From JAYRWN01 sp041917975 (GTDB lineage Bacteria; Bacteroidota; Bacteroidia; Chitinophagales; Saprospiraceae): DNA of 20,029 nucleotides. Both the position numbers and the translations under genes were made by a program. The stretch spans positions 1-20,029 of the forward strand of contig JAYRWN010000433.1 of assembly GCA_041917975.1 (NCBI GenBank). Direction: 5' to 3'. The notes below the pieces were generated by a model, which worked only from the letters and a program-made list of their open reading frames with translations, was not told the DNA's origin and made no database searches. Positions 7,509-16,500 of this stretch are shown one piece after another (positions within the stretch are counted from its first letter, which is position 1; every line of letters starts with the position of its first letter).

Positions 7509-8328
7509 AAAGAAATTATATTGGAAAAAAAGATTCGTTCAATTATTGCCTGGTTGGAATCAACGGGATTTAGAATTAACGTTCAGAGCATTATGGGAGG
7601 ATTATGTGGAAAAGAAGGTTATGGAAGGAAGTTTTTCCCAAAGTGATTTAGAACAGCTCAGTGTAAGATTAGCTGAAAATGAACCGGTAGAATATATTAC
7701 CGGGAACTCTGTATTTTATGGGTATAATTTAAGGGTTAATCCTGTTGTGTTGATCCCCCGCCCTGAAACAGAAGAATTGGTCCATGTGGCACTGAATACG
7801 TTACCCGACACGATCTTGTCAGGAGTGGATATTGGGACAGGTTCAGGATGTATAGCCATCACCTTGAAAAAAAAGCGTCCAAAACTAATCATGTCTGGCT
7901 TGGATATATCTGATAAGGCTATTGAATTGGCCAGGATAAATGCCAGTAACTTAAAAACGGAAGTAGAATGGCACCAGATAAATATTTTGGATGAACAAAC
8001 CTGGATTGGTATGCATATGTACGACTTTGTCATCAGTAATCCACCCTATATTGATTATTCAGAGAAAGGGGAGATGGCTATGAATGTTAAACTGTATGAA
8101 CCGGCGCTTGCCTTATATGCACCAGGTGAAAATCCACTCCAATTTTATCAACAAATCGCCCGGTTTTGTAATCGTTTTCTAAAACGTGGAGGTCATTTAT
8201 TTTTAGAAGTGAATGAATTTAGAGCCGACGAGACGAGAAAAATTTTTAATGAATTATTCAAGAGTGTTCAAATTATCCGCGATTTACAAGGTAAGCCAAG
8301 AATAGTCCAAGCCATGAATTTTTTGTGA
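7501..8328 (+). CDS. prmC: Peptide chain release factor N5-glutamine methyltransferase
   Basis: PrmC methylates the glutamine of the GGQ motif in release factors 1 and 2 using S-adenosylmethionine, which tunes translation termination. The protein has 275 residues, the normal length. An N-terminal helical bundle (about 1-75) contains the PVEYITG segment (62-68). The IPRPETEELV motif (85-94) follows, then the SAM-binding DIGTGSGCIAI (110-120), the acidic LDIS at the end of strand 2 (134-137), and the catalytic NPPY (180-183) that holds the target glutamine. The start overlaps the flippase gene by 8 bases (ATG at 7501, upstream stop at 7508), so the two are probably co-transcribed and translationally coupled. 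The stop TGA abuts the stop of the convergent SUI1 gene. Confidence 0.95.
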   Translation: MDEKKLYWKKRFVQLLPGWNQRDLELTFRALWEDYVEKKVMEGSFSQSDLEQLSVRLAENEPVEYITGNSVFYGYNLRVNPVVLIPRPETEELVHVALNTLPDTILSGVDIGTGSGCIAITLKKKRPKLIMSGLDISDKAIELARINASNLKTEVEWHQINILDEQTWIGMHMYDFVISNPPYIDYSEKGEMAMNVKLYEPALALYAPGENPLQFYQQIARFCNRFLKRGGHLFLEVNEFRADETRKIFNELFKSVQIIRDLQGKPRIVQAMNFL

Positions 8329-8682
8329 TTATTTTGAATCTTTATAACCAAGAGCAATTAACTTCTTAATGATCTTTTCTTTCTGATCGCCTTGAATGAT
8401 GATCTCACCATCCTTGGCTGAACCTCCAACACCGCAAAATTGTTTGAGGAGTTTCGCCAATTCTTGCAGAGCTGAATCGGGACCGATAAATCCTTTTATA
8501 ATCACCACGGTTTTTCCCCCGCGATGATTTTTTTCGATTTGCAAACGCAATTTCTGTTTATTCATCGGAAGTTGTTCCTCAGGAGTATCTTCAGTGGCTG
8601 ACTGCTCTGAAGATCCCCGTAAGGTAGAAAAGACTAACCAGGGATCATTTGAGTCAATTCTTTTATTTTTTTTATTTGTCAT
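8329..8682 (-). CDS. SUI1/YciH-type translation initiation factor-like protein
   Basis: This small 117-residue protein carries a SUI1 (eIF1-like) domain in residues about 40-117. Visible elements are the basic loop KNHRGGKTVVIIKGF, the helix ALQELAKLLKQFCGVGGSAKDG, and the strand EIIIQGDQKEKI followed by a final helix. The N-terminal 40 residues are polar and probably disordered. Bacterial homologues such as YciH are thought to act on the 30S subunit and influence initiation fidelity or stress-time translation, but their role outside E. coli is poorly known. It starts 13 bases after the upstream hydrolase-fold gene and is the last gene of the hscA unit. Confidence 0.9.
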   Translation of the reverse strand: MTNKKNKRIDSNDPWLVFSTLRGSSEQSATEDTPEEQLPMNKQKLRLQIEKNHRGGKTVVIIKGFIGPDSALQELAKLLKQFCGVGGSAKDGEIIIQGDQKEKIIKKLIALGYKDSK

Positions 8683-8695
8683 GCGTTTAAACTAA

Positions 8696-9664
8696 TTACT
8701 TTGTACGTCTCCATTGTTGGTTTAGCCATCTTAAAATCAGCCAGCCCAAATCTTTGGTTCCGACAGGATCAGTGGTAAGCATAATTACACCGGTTTTACT
8801 GTGTGGGGCGAAACCTAAGAATACTTTATGTTTGGTGGTGTGTCCCGCATGTGTATAAGCTTTACGCTGACCACGTAATTGGTGAATATACCAACCATGA
8901 GCAAAAGTTAGACCTTTAGGGCCGACACATACTGATGGTTCCAGAGGAGAAGGATAATTTATTTTTTTTATTAAATAGTCGGATAACAAATGCATGGTAC
9001 TAAAAAGGCTGTTAGAATCTATACGGGAATTTGAGCTATTTAATTCAGGCAATACATGTGGGGAGGAGAGTGTATTTATAGTCATTAGATAAGGCTCAGT
9101 GTAATTTTGATCCCAGGTAGTTTTGGTTTTCAAATTAATATAATGTTGTAATACTAAATAATCCAAAGTGGAATAATTCCATTGACCGGGGTTGTGTAGC
9201 TTTTGCACAGCGAGAATTTGCCAAAAGTCATTGGTTGTAACGTTCTTCAAATTGGGTTCGATGGCAAAAATGCGGGGAAGTCCGCTGCGATGGTGGTAAA
9301 GATGTTCTACAGTAAGACCATGGATGTTACCCTGAGTAGTTTTCAAATTAATGATGGTATCGCTCCAATGTATTATACCATTGAGTATATTCTGTTGTAC
9401 ATGTTCAGCAATAAATATTTCACTCAGGCCTTCCAAGGAAAAAACTGTAGAATCAGTAAGTTCTGATGAAACCTTAGTGGGAGGGTTAAAAGTCAAGGTG
9501 AGCATGGAATCATGATCGAATAGTCTTACCAGCAAGGGTGATTTTAATGTTGAGGGATCAAGATCAAAACGCCGGATTTGCTGAATAGCCAGATAAGCCT
9601 GTTTTTCAGAGGGTTGGGCAAAGAGTCCAACGGGGATCAGCCAGATGAACAACCAATACTTCAT
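8696..9664 (-). CDS. Secreted serine-hydrolase-fold (class C beta-lactamase-like) protein, probably inactive
   Basis: This 322-residue protein has a signal peptide (residues 1-16, ending LFAQ). The layout is that of the class C beta-lactamase/DD-peptidase-like 'serine hydrolase' family: a helix starting at FSLEGLSEIF (75-84), HLYHHRSGLP (121-130), NYSTLDYLVLQHYI (163-176) and HAGHTTKHKVFLGFAP (272-287). The catalytic residues appear to be missing. In the SxxK motif of active relatives (for example FELASVSKVF) the nucleophile Ser aligns with Gly79 and the general-base Lys with Glu82. The Asn of YxN aligns with Thr166. The reading frame is intact, so this looks like a retained pseudo-enzyme, perhaps a binding protein, rather than a decaying gene. 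It lies 5 bases downstream of the hscA-like gene and is likely co-transcribed with it. The fold call is fairly secure; the inactivity rests on a by-eye alignment. Confidence 0.75.
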   Translation of the reverse strand: MKYWLFIWLIPVGLFAQPSEKQAYLAIQQIRRFDLDPSTLKSPLLVRLFDHDSMLTLTFNPPTKVSSELTDSTVFSLEGLSEIFIAEHVQQNILNGIIHWSDTIINLKTTQGNIHGLTVEHLYHHRSGLPRIFAIEPNLKNVTTNDFWQILAVQKLHNPGQWNYSTLDYLVLQHYINLKTKTTWDQNYTEPYLMTINTLSSPHVLPELNSSNSRIDSNSLFSTMHLLSDYLIKKINYPSPLEPSVCVGPKGLTFAHGWYIHQLRGQRKAYTHAGHTTKHKVFLGFAPHSKTGVIMLTTDPVGTKDLGWLILRWLNQQWRRTK

Positions 9665-9669
9665 GTTGG

Positions 9670-11517
9670 TTAAATTCTTTTTCCTTTTAATTCGCTGGAA
9701 ATATTTCTTTCTAAAGCTTTGTGAGCCAGGGGATTTGAATAATTATTTAGTTGGTCGATAGCTTTTAGAATTTCGTCTTTGGAGCCATTTATAACAATTT
9801 CTTTTAACTGCTTTATTAAAGAAGAAAGAGTTAAGATCTGCTTTTCTGAGAGATGTTTTTCATTTTGTTTGATAAATTTTTCAGCAGAAAGGAGAATATA
9901 GTTTGCCTCATTTTTAGCTTCCAGGTGCGCCCTTTGCTCCATGTCTTCTTTGGCATGAGTCAATGAGTCCAATAACATTTGTGCCATGGTTTCTTCAGAA
10001 ATACCGTACTGGGATTTAATACCAATGGATTGACTTATACCTGATCTTAATTCTTTGGCCCGTACTGTTAAAATGCCGTCAGCATCAATAACAAAATGTA
10101 TTTCTATCTGAGGCAGACCAGCCGGCATAGATGGTATACCTTTTAAAATAAATTCACCCAGTTTCCGATTCTCAGAAACCAGGTCCCGTTCTCCTTGAAA
10201 AATAGAAATTTTTAAGTTGGTTTGGCCATCAATTGAGGTGGTATAACGTCGTCCTGCACCGGAGGGGATTTTAGAATTACGAGGGATAATAACGTCCATT
10301 AAACCTCCGACCGTCTCGATACCTAGGCTTAGCGGTGTGATATCCAACAAAAGAATTTCTTTTTGGTTTCCTGCCAAGATATCGGCTTGAATAGCGGCAC
10401 CTCTGGCTACCACTTCATCCGGATTAAGTTTGTCATAGATAGGTTTTCCGAAGTATTCCTGTAACCTTTTTTTAACCATTGGTATTCGCGTTGAACCTCC
10501 AACCAACACGACTTCATTTAGATCAGTTGGTGAAAGTCCGGCATCTTTCAAGGCTTTTTGACAACACACTAGTGTTCGATCAATAAACGGAGTAATTAAA
10601 CTCTCCAAAGTCGGCAGATCCAAAGCGAACTCCTGATCATCTATTTTTGAATAAGCCAGGTTTTTTGTTGATAATTCCTTTTTAACGCACTCTGCTGCAA
10701 GTCGAAGTGCCTGGATAAAATCAGGTTGAAGTAGTTTTTCGTCTGAAATGTTTTTAGTTCTGACCCAATGTTGGACAATTGCTTGATCTAAGTCATCACC
10801 ACCTAGAAAAGTGTCCCCGTTGGTAGAGAGGACTTCAAAAACACCATCTTCAAGCTGAAGGATAGAGATATCAAAAGTACCCCCACCCAAATCATACACG
10901 GCAATTTTAGCTTTATTTTGTGATTTATGAAGGCCATAGGCCAAACTGGCAGCAGTAGGCTCATTGATGATGCGCAATACATCCAGCCCAGCCAATTTTC
11001 CGGCATCGCGGGTGGCTTGACGTTGAGCGTCATTAAAATAGGCCGGCACGGTGATAACTGCTTTGAGAACAGAACTGCCCACCTGTCGCTCGGTACGACT
11101 CTTTAGTTCTTTAAGAATTTCCGCACTTAGTTCAATGGGATTGTAAAAACGATCATTTACTTTGATTTTTAGCAGGCTGTCAGGGTCATCGTCGATGATG
11201 GTATAAGCAAAATATTGGGCAAATTTTTTAATGTCATTGTAGGATTTGCCCATGAGCCTTTTGGCGGAGTAAATGGTATTAGCCGGATGTGATATTAAAA
11301 ATTTTCTGGCCTCATCACCTACCACTAAAGTTCCATTTGAGGTGAAGTGGACTATGGAGGGTACCAAGGTGTTCTGATTATGGCTATCCTTAACCATAAC
11401 AACATCTTTGTCTTCCACATAAGCCACCAGACTATTGGTGGTACCTAAGTCGATCCCAATGATAATGTCTTCTTTTTTAATTGCTCCTTCCCGGAGGTTA
11501 ATAGCGATTTTGGCCAT
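9670..11517 (-). CDS. hscA: HscA-like Hsp70 chaperone (iron-sulfur assembly type)
   Basis: This is a 615-residue Hsp70 ATPase. The nucleotide-binding domain has IDLGTTNS (22-29), NEPTAASLAYG, YDLGGGTFDIS (208-218) and GGSTRIP (340-346). The interdomain linker reads LLLDITPLSLGIET, and a substrate-binding domain and helical lid follow. The short N-terminal 'MAKIAINL...' extension before the first ATP loop and the overall length resemble Bacteroidota proteins annotated as HscA, the chaperone that with HscB helps transfer clusters from IscU. The alternative is a second DnaK-like paralogue. The open frame extends 11 codons further upstream to 11550, but that would overlap the divergent reading frame, and the MAKI start fits the family, so I place the start at 11517. 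No hscB, iscU or ferredoxin gene is adjacent. The two downstream genes follow at 5 and 13 bases. Confidence 0.85.
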   Translation of the reverse strand: MAKIAINLREGAIKKEDIIIGIDLGTTNSLVAYVEDKDVVMVKDSHNQNTLVPSIVHFTSNGTLVVGDEARKFLISHPANTIYSAKRLMGKSYNDIKKFAQYFAYTIIDDDPDSLLKIKVNDRFYNPIELSAEILKELKSRTERQVGSSVLKAVITVPAYFNDAQRQATRDAGKLAGLDVLRIINEPTAASLAYGLHKSQNKAKIAVYDLGGGTFDISILQLEDGVFEVLSTNGDTFLGGDDLDQAIVQHWVRTKNISDEKLLQPDFIQALRLAAECVKKELSTKNLAYSKIDDQEFALDLPTLESLITPFIDRTLVCCQKALKDAGLSPTDLNEVVLVGGSTRIPMVKKRLQEYFGKPIYDKLNPDEVVARGAAIQADILAGNQKEILLLDITPLSLGIETVGGLMDVIIPRNSKIPSGAGRRYTTSIDGQTNLKISIFQGERDLVSENRKLGEFILKGIPSMPAGLPQIEIHFVIDADGILTVRAKELRSGISQSIGIKSQYGISEETMAQMLLDSLTHAKEDMEQRAHLEAKNEANYILLSAEKFIKQNEKHLSEKQILTLSSLIKQLKEIVINGSKDEILKAIDQLNNYSNPLAHKALERNISSELKGKRI

Positions 11518-11623
11518 GTAAATTAACCATTTGTATAGACGAAAACACAAAGATGTATGTAGAGTTCAGTTTTTTGAAGGTGGAGGAGTTATTCTTTTTT
11601 TAGATTGCGTATTATTTGCAAAC

Positions 11624-12448
11624 ATGGCGCATCAATATTTTACCTGGCATTTTGATAAACCAACGAGGTTATTTATCCTCCTTGGTGGCTTTTTTATTGC
11701 GAACGCATTAATAGCAGAATTTATTGGGGTGAAGATATTTTCTATGGAGAAAACCCTCGGATTTAAACCATTGTCTATTAATATATTAGGTATTGAGGGT
11801 TTGTCCTTTAATCTGACGGCCGGCGTATTATTATGGCCTTTTGTTTTCGTGATGACTGATATTATCAATGAATATTATGGTAAGCGAGGTGTGCATCTCT
11901 TGTCTTTCATTACGGTAGGTTTAGTCGTATATGCGTTTTTGATGTTTTTTATCGGGATTCGGTTGGTGCCAGCCGATTTTTGGCCATCTTCTCATATTTC
12001 CGAAGCACTAAGCCCTGAGGAACAAATAAATATGCAGAGTAAAGTAGCTGACCTGAATTTTGCTTTCAGGTTAGTCTTTGGCCAGGGTATGTGGATTATT
12101 GTCGGTTCTATGATTGCTTTTATGATTGGCCAATTGGTCGATGTCACCGTTTTTCATAACATTAAAAACCGTACTGGAGAAAAAGCGATTTGGGCTCGTG
12201 CCACGGGATCAACATTAGTTTCGCAGTTTATAGACAGTTATGTCGTGTTAGTTGTAGCTTTTTATATTGGGGCTGACTGGAACCTTTCTACCGTTTTAGC
12301 TATCGGCAGTATGAATTATATTTATAAGTTTGTAATGGCCTTGGTGATGACACCGGTCATTTACTTAGTGCATTATAGTATTGATTATTATTTAGGACCA
12401 GAGCTTTCAAATGAAATGCGATCCAAAGCAAGAATTAATATGTTTTAA
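11624..12448 (+). CDS. Queuosine precursor transporter (VUT/YhhQ family)
   Basis: This integral membrane protein has about six to seven helices in 274 residues and belongs to the YhhQ/VUT family, whose characterised members take up queuosine precursors (preQ0/preQ1) for tRNA modification. Diagnostic segments are FIANALIAEFIGVK near the start, the motif TDIINEYYGKRG after the second or third helix, and ARATGSTLVSQFIDSYVV near the penultimate helices. A longer open frame begins at 11531, but its first 31 codons encode a non-family, Cys/Arg-rich segment, so I choose the internal ATG at 11624. A central insert (about WPSSHISEALSPEEQ) forms a longer loop, common in Bacteroidota forms. It diverges from hscA across 106 bases and is followed 14 bases later by the ctlX-like gene. 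Confidence 0.88.
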   Translation: MAHQYFTWHFDKPTRLFILLGGFFIANALIAEFIGVKIFSMEKTLGFKPLSINILGIEGLSFNLTAGVLLWPFVFVMTDIINEYYGKRGVHLLSFITVGLVVYAFLMFFIGIRLVPADFWPSSHISEALSPEEQINMQSKVADLNFAFRLVFGQGMWIIVGSMIAFMIGQLVDVTVFHNIKNRTGEKAIWARATGSTLVSQFIDSYVVLVVAFYIGADWNLSTVLAIGSMNYIYKFVMALVMTPVIYLVHYSIDYYLGPELSNEMRSKARINMF

Positions 12449-12462
12449 CGCAATAAAGCTGT

Positions 12463-13392
12463 ATGAGCAGAATAACCTCTTCCATTATGATGGTTAGGCC
12501 GGCCAATTTTGGGTATAACCACGAGACTGCGCAGAATAATGCATTTCAATCTGAAGATCTCGCCTCAACTGCGCAAGAAATTCGAGAAAAAGCTCTCATG
12601 GAATTTGATCTGATGGTGACCAAATTACGCCAGACCGGGATAGAGGTTCTGGTTTTTAAGGATACCCCGATACCTATCAAACCTGATGCTATATTCCCTA
12701 ACAATTGGATTAGTTTTCATGAGGATGGGAGTGTGATCACTTACCCGATGTGGTCCAACATACGTCGGAAGGAGCGTCGTGAAGATATAATTACTGCCCT
12801 TGGTTCGACTTTTAAAGTTAAAGCCTACCTACACCTGGAGCATGAGGAACAAAAGGAAAAATACTTAGAGGGTACAGGAAGTATGGTTTTTGACCGGGAA
12901 GCCCGAATAGCATATGCCTGTGTGAGTCCCCGAACGCACCCGGACTTATTTTTTGAGTTTTGTGAACGGTTCGGTTACACCCCTATACTTTTTGAAGCAG
13001 TTGATTCGCAGCAACAATTAATCTACCATACTAATGTGATGATGGCGATTGGAGAGTCCACGGCAGTGGTATGTCTGGAGAGTATTGCAGGGAGTAAAGA
13101 TAGGACCAGGGTTGTAGAGACTTTAGACCAGAAAGGTCTAAGAATTGTGGAAATCAGCCAGGCACAAATGCAGGCCTTCGCCGGAAATATGTTACAACTC
13201 CAGGCGAAAACCGGGATAAAATACATGGTGATGTCGGAGCAAGCGTATTTAGCCCTTGACAGTAACCAAATACGTGCTCTGGAAAAGGATGCCACATGCT
13301 TTTATTTACCTATTTATACTATTGAAAAGTCCGGTGGCGGAAGCGTAAGATGTATGATGGCAGAGATTTTTTTGCCTCGCCTTTCCGCCTGA
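12463..13392 (+). CDS. ctlX: CtlX-type citrulline/arginine hydrolase (amidinotransferase fold)
   Basis: This 309-residue cytosolic enzyme has the pentein/guanidino-group-modifying fold. Family landmarks are MVRPANFGYN (10-19), the substrate carboxylate/guanidine-binding DAIFPNNW (75-82), EGTGSM (136-141), the catalytic His189 in YHTNVMM, and the nucleophile Cys297 near the C-terminus in GGGSVRCMMAEIFLP. These are the motifs of the group annotated as citrulline utilisation hydrolase CtlX, relatives of Francisella citrulline ureidase and arginine deiminase. The likely reaction hydrolyses citrulline (or another ureido/guanidino amino acid), releasing ammonia and CO2. All catalytic residues are present. 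It probably shares a transcript with the transporter gene 14 bases upstream, though no functional link is known. The exact substrate is inferred from family naming. Confidence 0.85.
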   Translation: MSRITSSIMMVRPANFGYNHETAQNNAFQSEDLASTAQEIREKALMEFDLMVTKLRQTGIEVLVFKDTPIPIKPDAIFPNNWISFHEDGSVITYPMWSNIRRKERREDIITALGSTFKVKAYLHLEHEEQKEKYLEGTGSMVFDREARIAYACVSPRTHPDLFFEFCERFGYTPILFEAVDSQQQLIYHTNVMMAIGESTAVVCLESIAGSKDRTRVVETLDQKGLRIVEISQAQMQAFAGNMLQLQAKTGIKYMVMSEQAYLALDSNQIRALEKDATCFYLPIYTIEKSGGGSVRCMMAEIFLPRLSA

Positions 13393-13452
13393 CATAGCTT
13401 GACTTCATTAATAATGTGGTCATTAAGAATTAAACATTTGTTTATATATTTT

Positions 13453-13484
13453 TTTGTCCTATCTGAGTAATTCAACTACATTTG
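13453..13484 (+). promoter_or_regulatory. Bacteroidota-type promoter for the TonB-dependent receptor
   Basis: TTTG (13453-13456), a 20-base spacer and TACATTTG (13477-13484) match the Bacteroidota primary promoter TTTG-N19-21-TAnnTTTG exactly. Transcription would start near 13490, leaving a leader of about 40 bases before the ATG at 13532. The 139-base gap after ctlX has no ORF, and this is the only strong signal in it. Confidence 0.72.
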
Positions 13485-13531
13485 CGGCAAGAATTCAGGT
13501 TCTTATATTGAATTAACCAAACTCAGATGAT

Positions 13532-16500
13532 ATGAAAAAACTATTACATGTATTATTTTTATTGGTTGCTACCACTGGAGCGCTTTTTGGGCAGGTGACT
13601 ACCTCCAGTATCAGTGGTTATGTACTTGATAAAAACAAAGAAGTTCTAATTGGAGCTACCGTGCAAGCTGTACATATACCTTCAGGCACAAACTACGGTA
13701 CGGTTACTAACGAAAATGGTTATTACATTTTTCCAGCAGTTCGAGTGGGAGGCCCGTATACGCTAACGGTAAGCTATGTGGGTTATCAGGATCAAAAGCT
13801 AGAGCAGGTATACACCACGCTAGGCTCAACAGCCAACCAAAATTTTGATATGTCTGAAGACATATTGTCATTGGGTGAAGTTACAGTTACTGAGTTCAGA
13901 AGCGATTTATTTTCAACCTCACGTACAGGGTCTAATTCAACATTTGGTGAAAATGTGCTGAAGTCAGTACCTGTTATTGGAGCGAGGAGCGTGGATGCAA
14001 TTACCAAATATAATCCAAATGGCAACGGACGTTCTTTCGGTGCCCAAGATAGCCGTTTAAACAATTTTACCATTGATGGTTCAGTATTCAATAATGGTTT
14101 TGGTTTGGGCTCTTCTGCCCAAGCAGGTGGTCGGACCGGATCAACGGCCATTTCTTTAGACGCCATTGAAGAGATATCTGTCAACATCGCTCCTTTCGAT
14201 GTTCGCCAGTCTGGATTTGTGGGGGCAGGGATAAATGCGGTGACCAGAAGCGGATCAAACGATTTTAATGGGTCAGTTTATTACAATCTTAGAAATTCCG
14301 ACAAATTATTCATCGGGCGAACAGCTGCAGGGCAGACCGTACCAGTTGGTTCTTTTGATGAGAGCTCTTATGGATTTAGATTTGGTGGACCAATTATTAA
14401 AAACAAGTTATTTTTCTTTGTGAATGCTGAAGGTCTCGGTAAAACTGAGCCGGGAACTTCTTTTGTGGCCGAAGGTTCTTCAAATCCAGGTCAAACGACC
14501 AGGGTTTTGAAGAGTGATCTGGATGCTTTATCGTCATTTATGAAATCACAATTTGATTACGAAACCGGACCTTACGAGGCATATAATTTAGCAAATAACA
14601 GCAAGAAATTTTTAGTGCGATTAGATTATAATCTTAACCAGAATAATAAATTCAGTTTACGGTATGTATTCCATAACTCGGATGCTGAAATCCCCATTAG
14701 CAATAGTTCATCTGCCGGAGCCGGAAACCGGACCAGACTTTTGACTTCGATGGCTTATTTTAATTCGGGTTATGTCATTCAGGACAACACCAGATCGATT
14801 GTAGCCGAAATGAATACGACTATGGGCAAAAAGCACAATAATCTGATCATAGGTTACGATTATCAAAATGAAGACAGAGCTTATTTGGCCTCTTTTTTCC
14901 CTACGGTAGACATCCTGAAAGACAATGTTACTTATATTTCAGTAGGGTTTGATCCATTCACACCCAATAATAAACTGAATTACGGTACTTTTCACATTAC
15001 GGACAACTTGTCCATCTACCTGAATAAACACACCATCACCTTAGGGGCAAATTTTGAATCTTATAAATCAAACAATTTGTTCTTTCCGGCTAGTAATGGT
15101 GTTTATATCTATAACTCTCTGGAAGATTTTTATGCTGCAGCCAGGAGTACCGATCCGATCAGCCCGGTAAAAGCAAATCGTTTTCAGTTTCGTTATTCAG
15201 CATTAGAAGGAGCTGCTGACCCGTTGCAAATATTAAAAACAAACCGCATAGACCTTTATGGCCAGGATCAATTCAATGTTTCCCAAAATTTTAATGTAAC
15301 GGTAGGCTTAAGGGCTGGATTATTCACTTTCGGTAATACAGCACTGGAGAATAAAGTCATTTCCGAACAAACTTATGTAGATGCTGATGACAATAAAAAT
15401 TATAAAATCAACACGGGTAAAATGCCTGGTGCCCAGTTATTATTTGAACCACGATTAGGATTCAACTGGGATATTACTGGTAAAAAAGCCACCCAAATGC
15501 GCGGTGGTGTAGGAATATTCACCGGAAGACCACCTTATGTATGGGTTTCCAATCAAATTGGTAATAATGGTATTTTGACCGGATTTATAGATGTGAGAAA
15601 CTCAGATCAATATCCATTCCGAGCGGACGCTTCGGGATTTATTCCCTCAACGCCGACTTTACCTTCCACTTATGACATTGCAGCTACCGAACCCAGTTAT
15701 AAGTTTCCGCAGGTGATGAAAACCAATTTGGCTTTAGACCAAAAATTACCTGGTGGCTTTGTCGCCTCCCTGGAGTTTATTTTGAATAAAAACCTGAATG
15801 CTGTAAACTATTTTAACGCCAACTTAGAGCCAGCAAAAACTAACTTCCCAGGTGTAGACACACGGGCTAAGTTTCCAGGTTCGGGATCCAGCAGTATAGC
15901 TAATGATACCCGCGTGAATGACAATGTATCCAATGCAATTGTCCTAACAAATACCAATAAAGGTTCTTATGCTGGAGGTACGGTGAAAATTGAATATCCT
16001 GGCCGGAGAGGTTTCTATGGGTTAGTGGCATATACGTACAGTTCTGCCAGGGATCTTATGGACGCCGGATCAATTGCTTCCGGTTCCTGGACCGGCGTGG
16101 CGACAGTTAACGGAAACAACCGTTTAGCACTGAGTTATTCAACTAATGATATTCCCCATCGTATTATTGGTTTGCTGGGTTATAAATTTGAATACGGAGG
16201 CAAACTTGGTGGTACACTTGGGTTTAGTTTAGGTTATGTTGGTGAGCAAAGTGCCAGATATTCTTATACCATAGCTGGGGACATGAATGGTGACAACGTG
16301 TTTAACAATGAATTAATTTTTGTACCAAACAAGGCTTCGGATTTAAAATTTGAAGAGTATAAATCCGGGGAGGCTACTTTCACTGTTGCCCAACAGGAAG
16401 CCGCTTTTGAAGCCTTTATAAATCAGGATGATTACTTGAGTACCAGAAGAGGCCAATATGCTGAACGGAATGGTGCTATTCTTCCTATGTTGAACCAGTT

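Noticed and set aside
11518..11550. 11-codon upstream extension of the hscA frame
   Set aside because: It overlaps the divergent side and precedes a family-like MAKI start, so it is most likely untranslated.
11531..11623. N-terminal extension of the queuosine-precursor transporter frame
   Set aside because: The 31 extra codons do not look like the family or a signal peptide and would reach to within 13 bases of the hscA start. The internal ATG at 11624 fits better.
13413..13426. TAATG-TGGT-CATTA palindrome after ctlX, considered as a terminator or operator
   Set aside because: Five AT-rich pairs with no T tract, and too far upstream of the receptor promoter boxes for an obvious operator.
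13792..14187. 131-codon minus-strand open frame inside the TonB-dependent receptor gene
   Set aside because: It is a shadow of the receptor coding frame, with no recognisable family, signal or promoter. The same applies to the other antisense frames inside prmC, hscA, ctlX, the flippase and the Fe-S gene.
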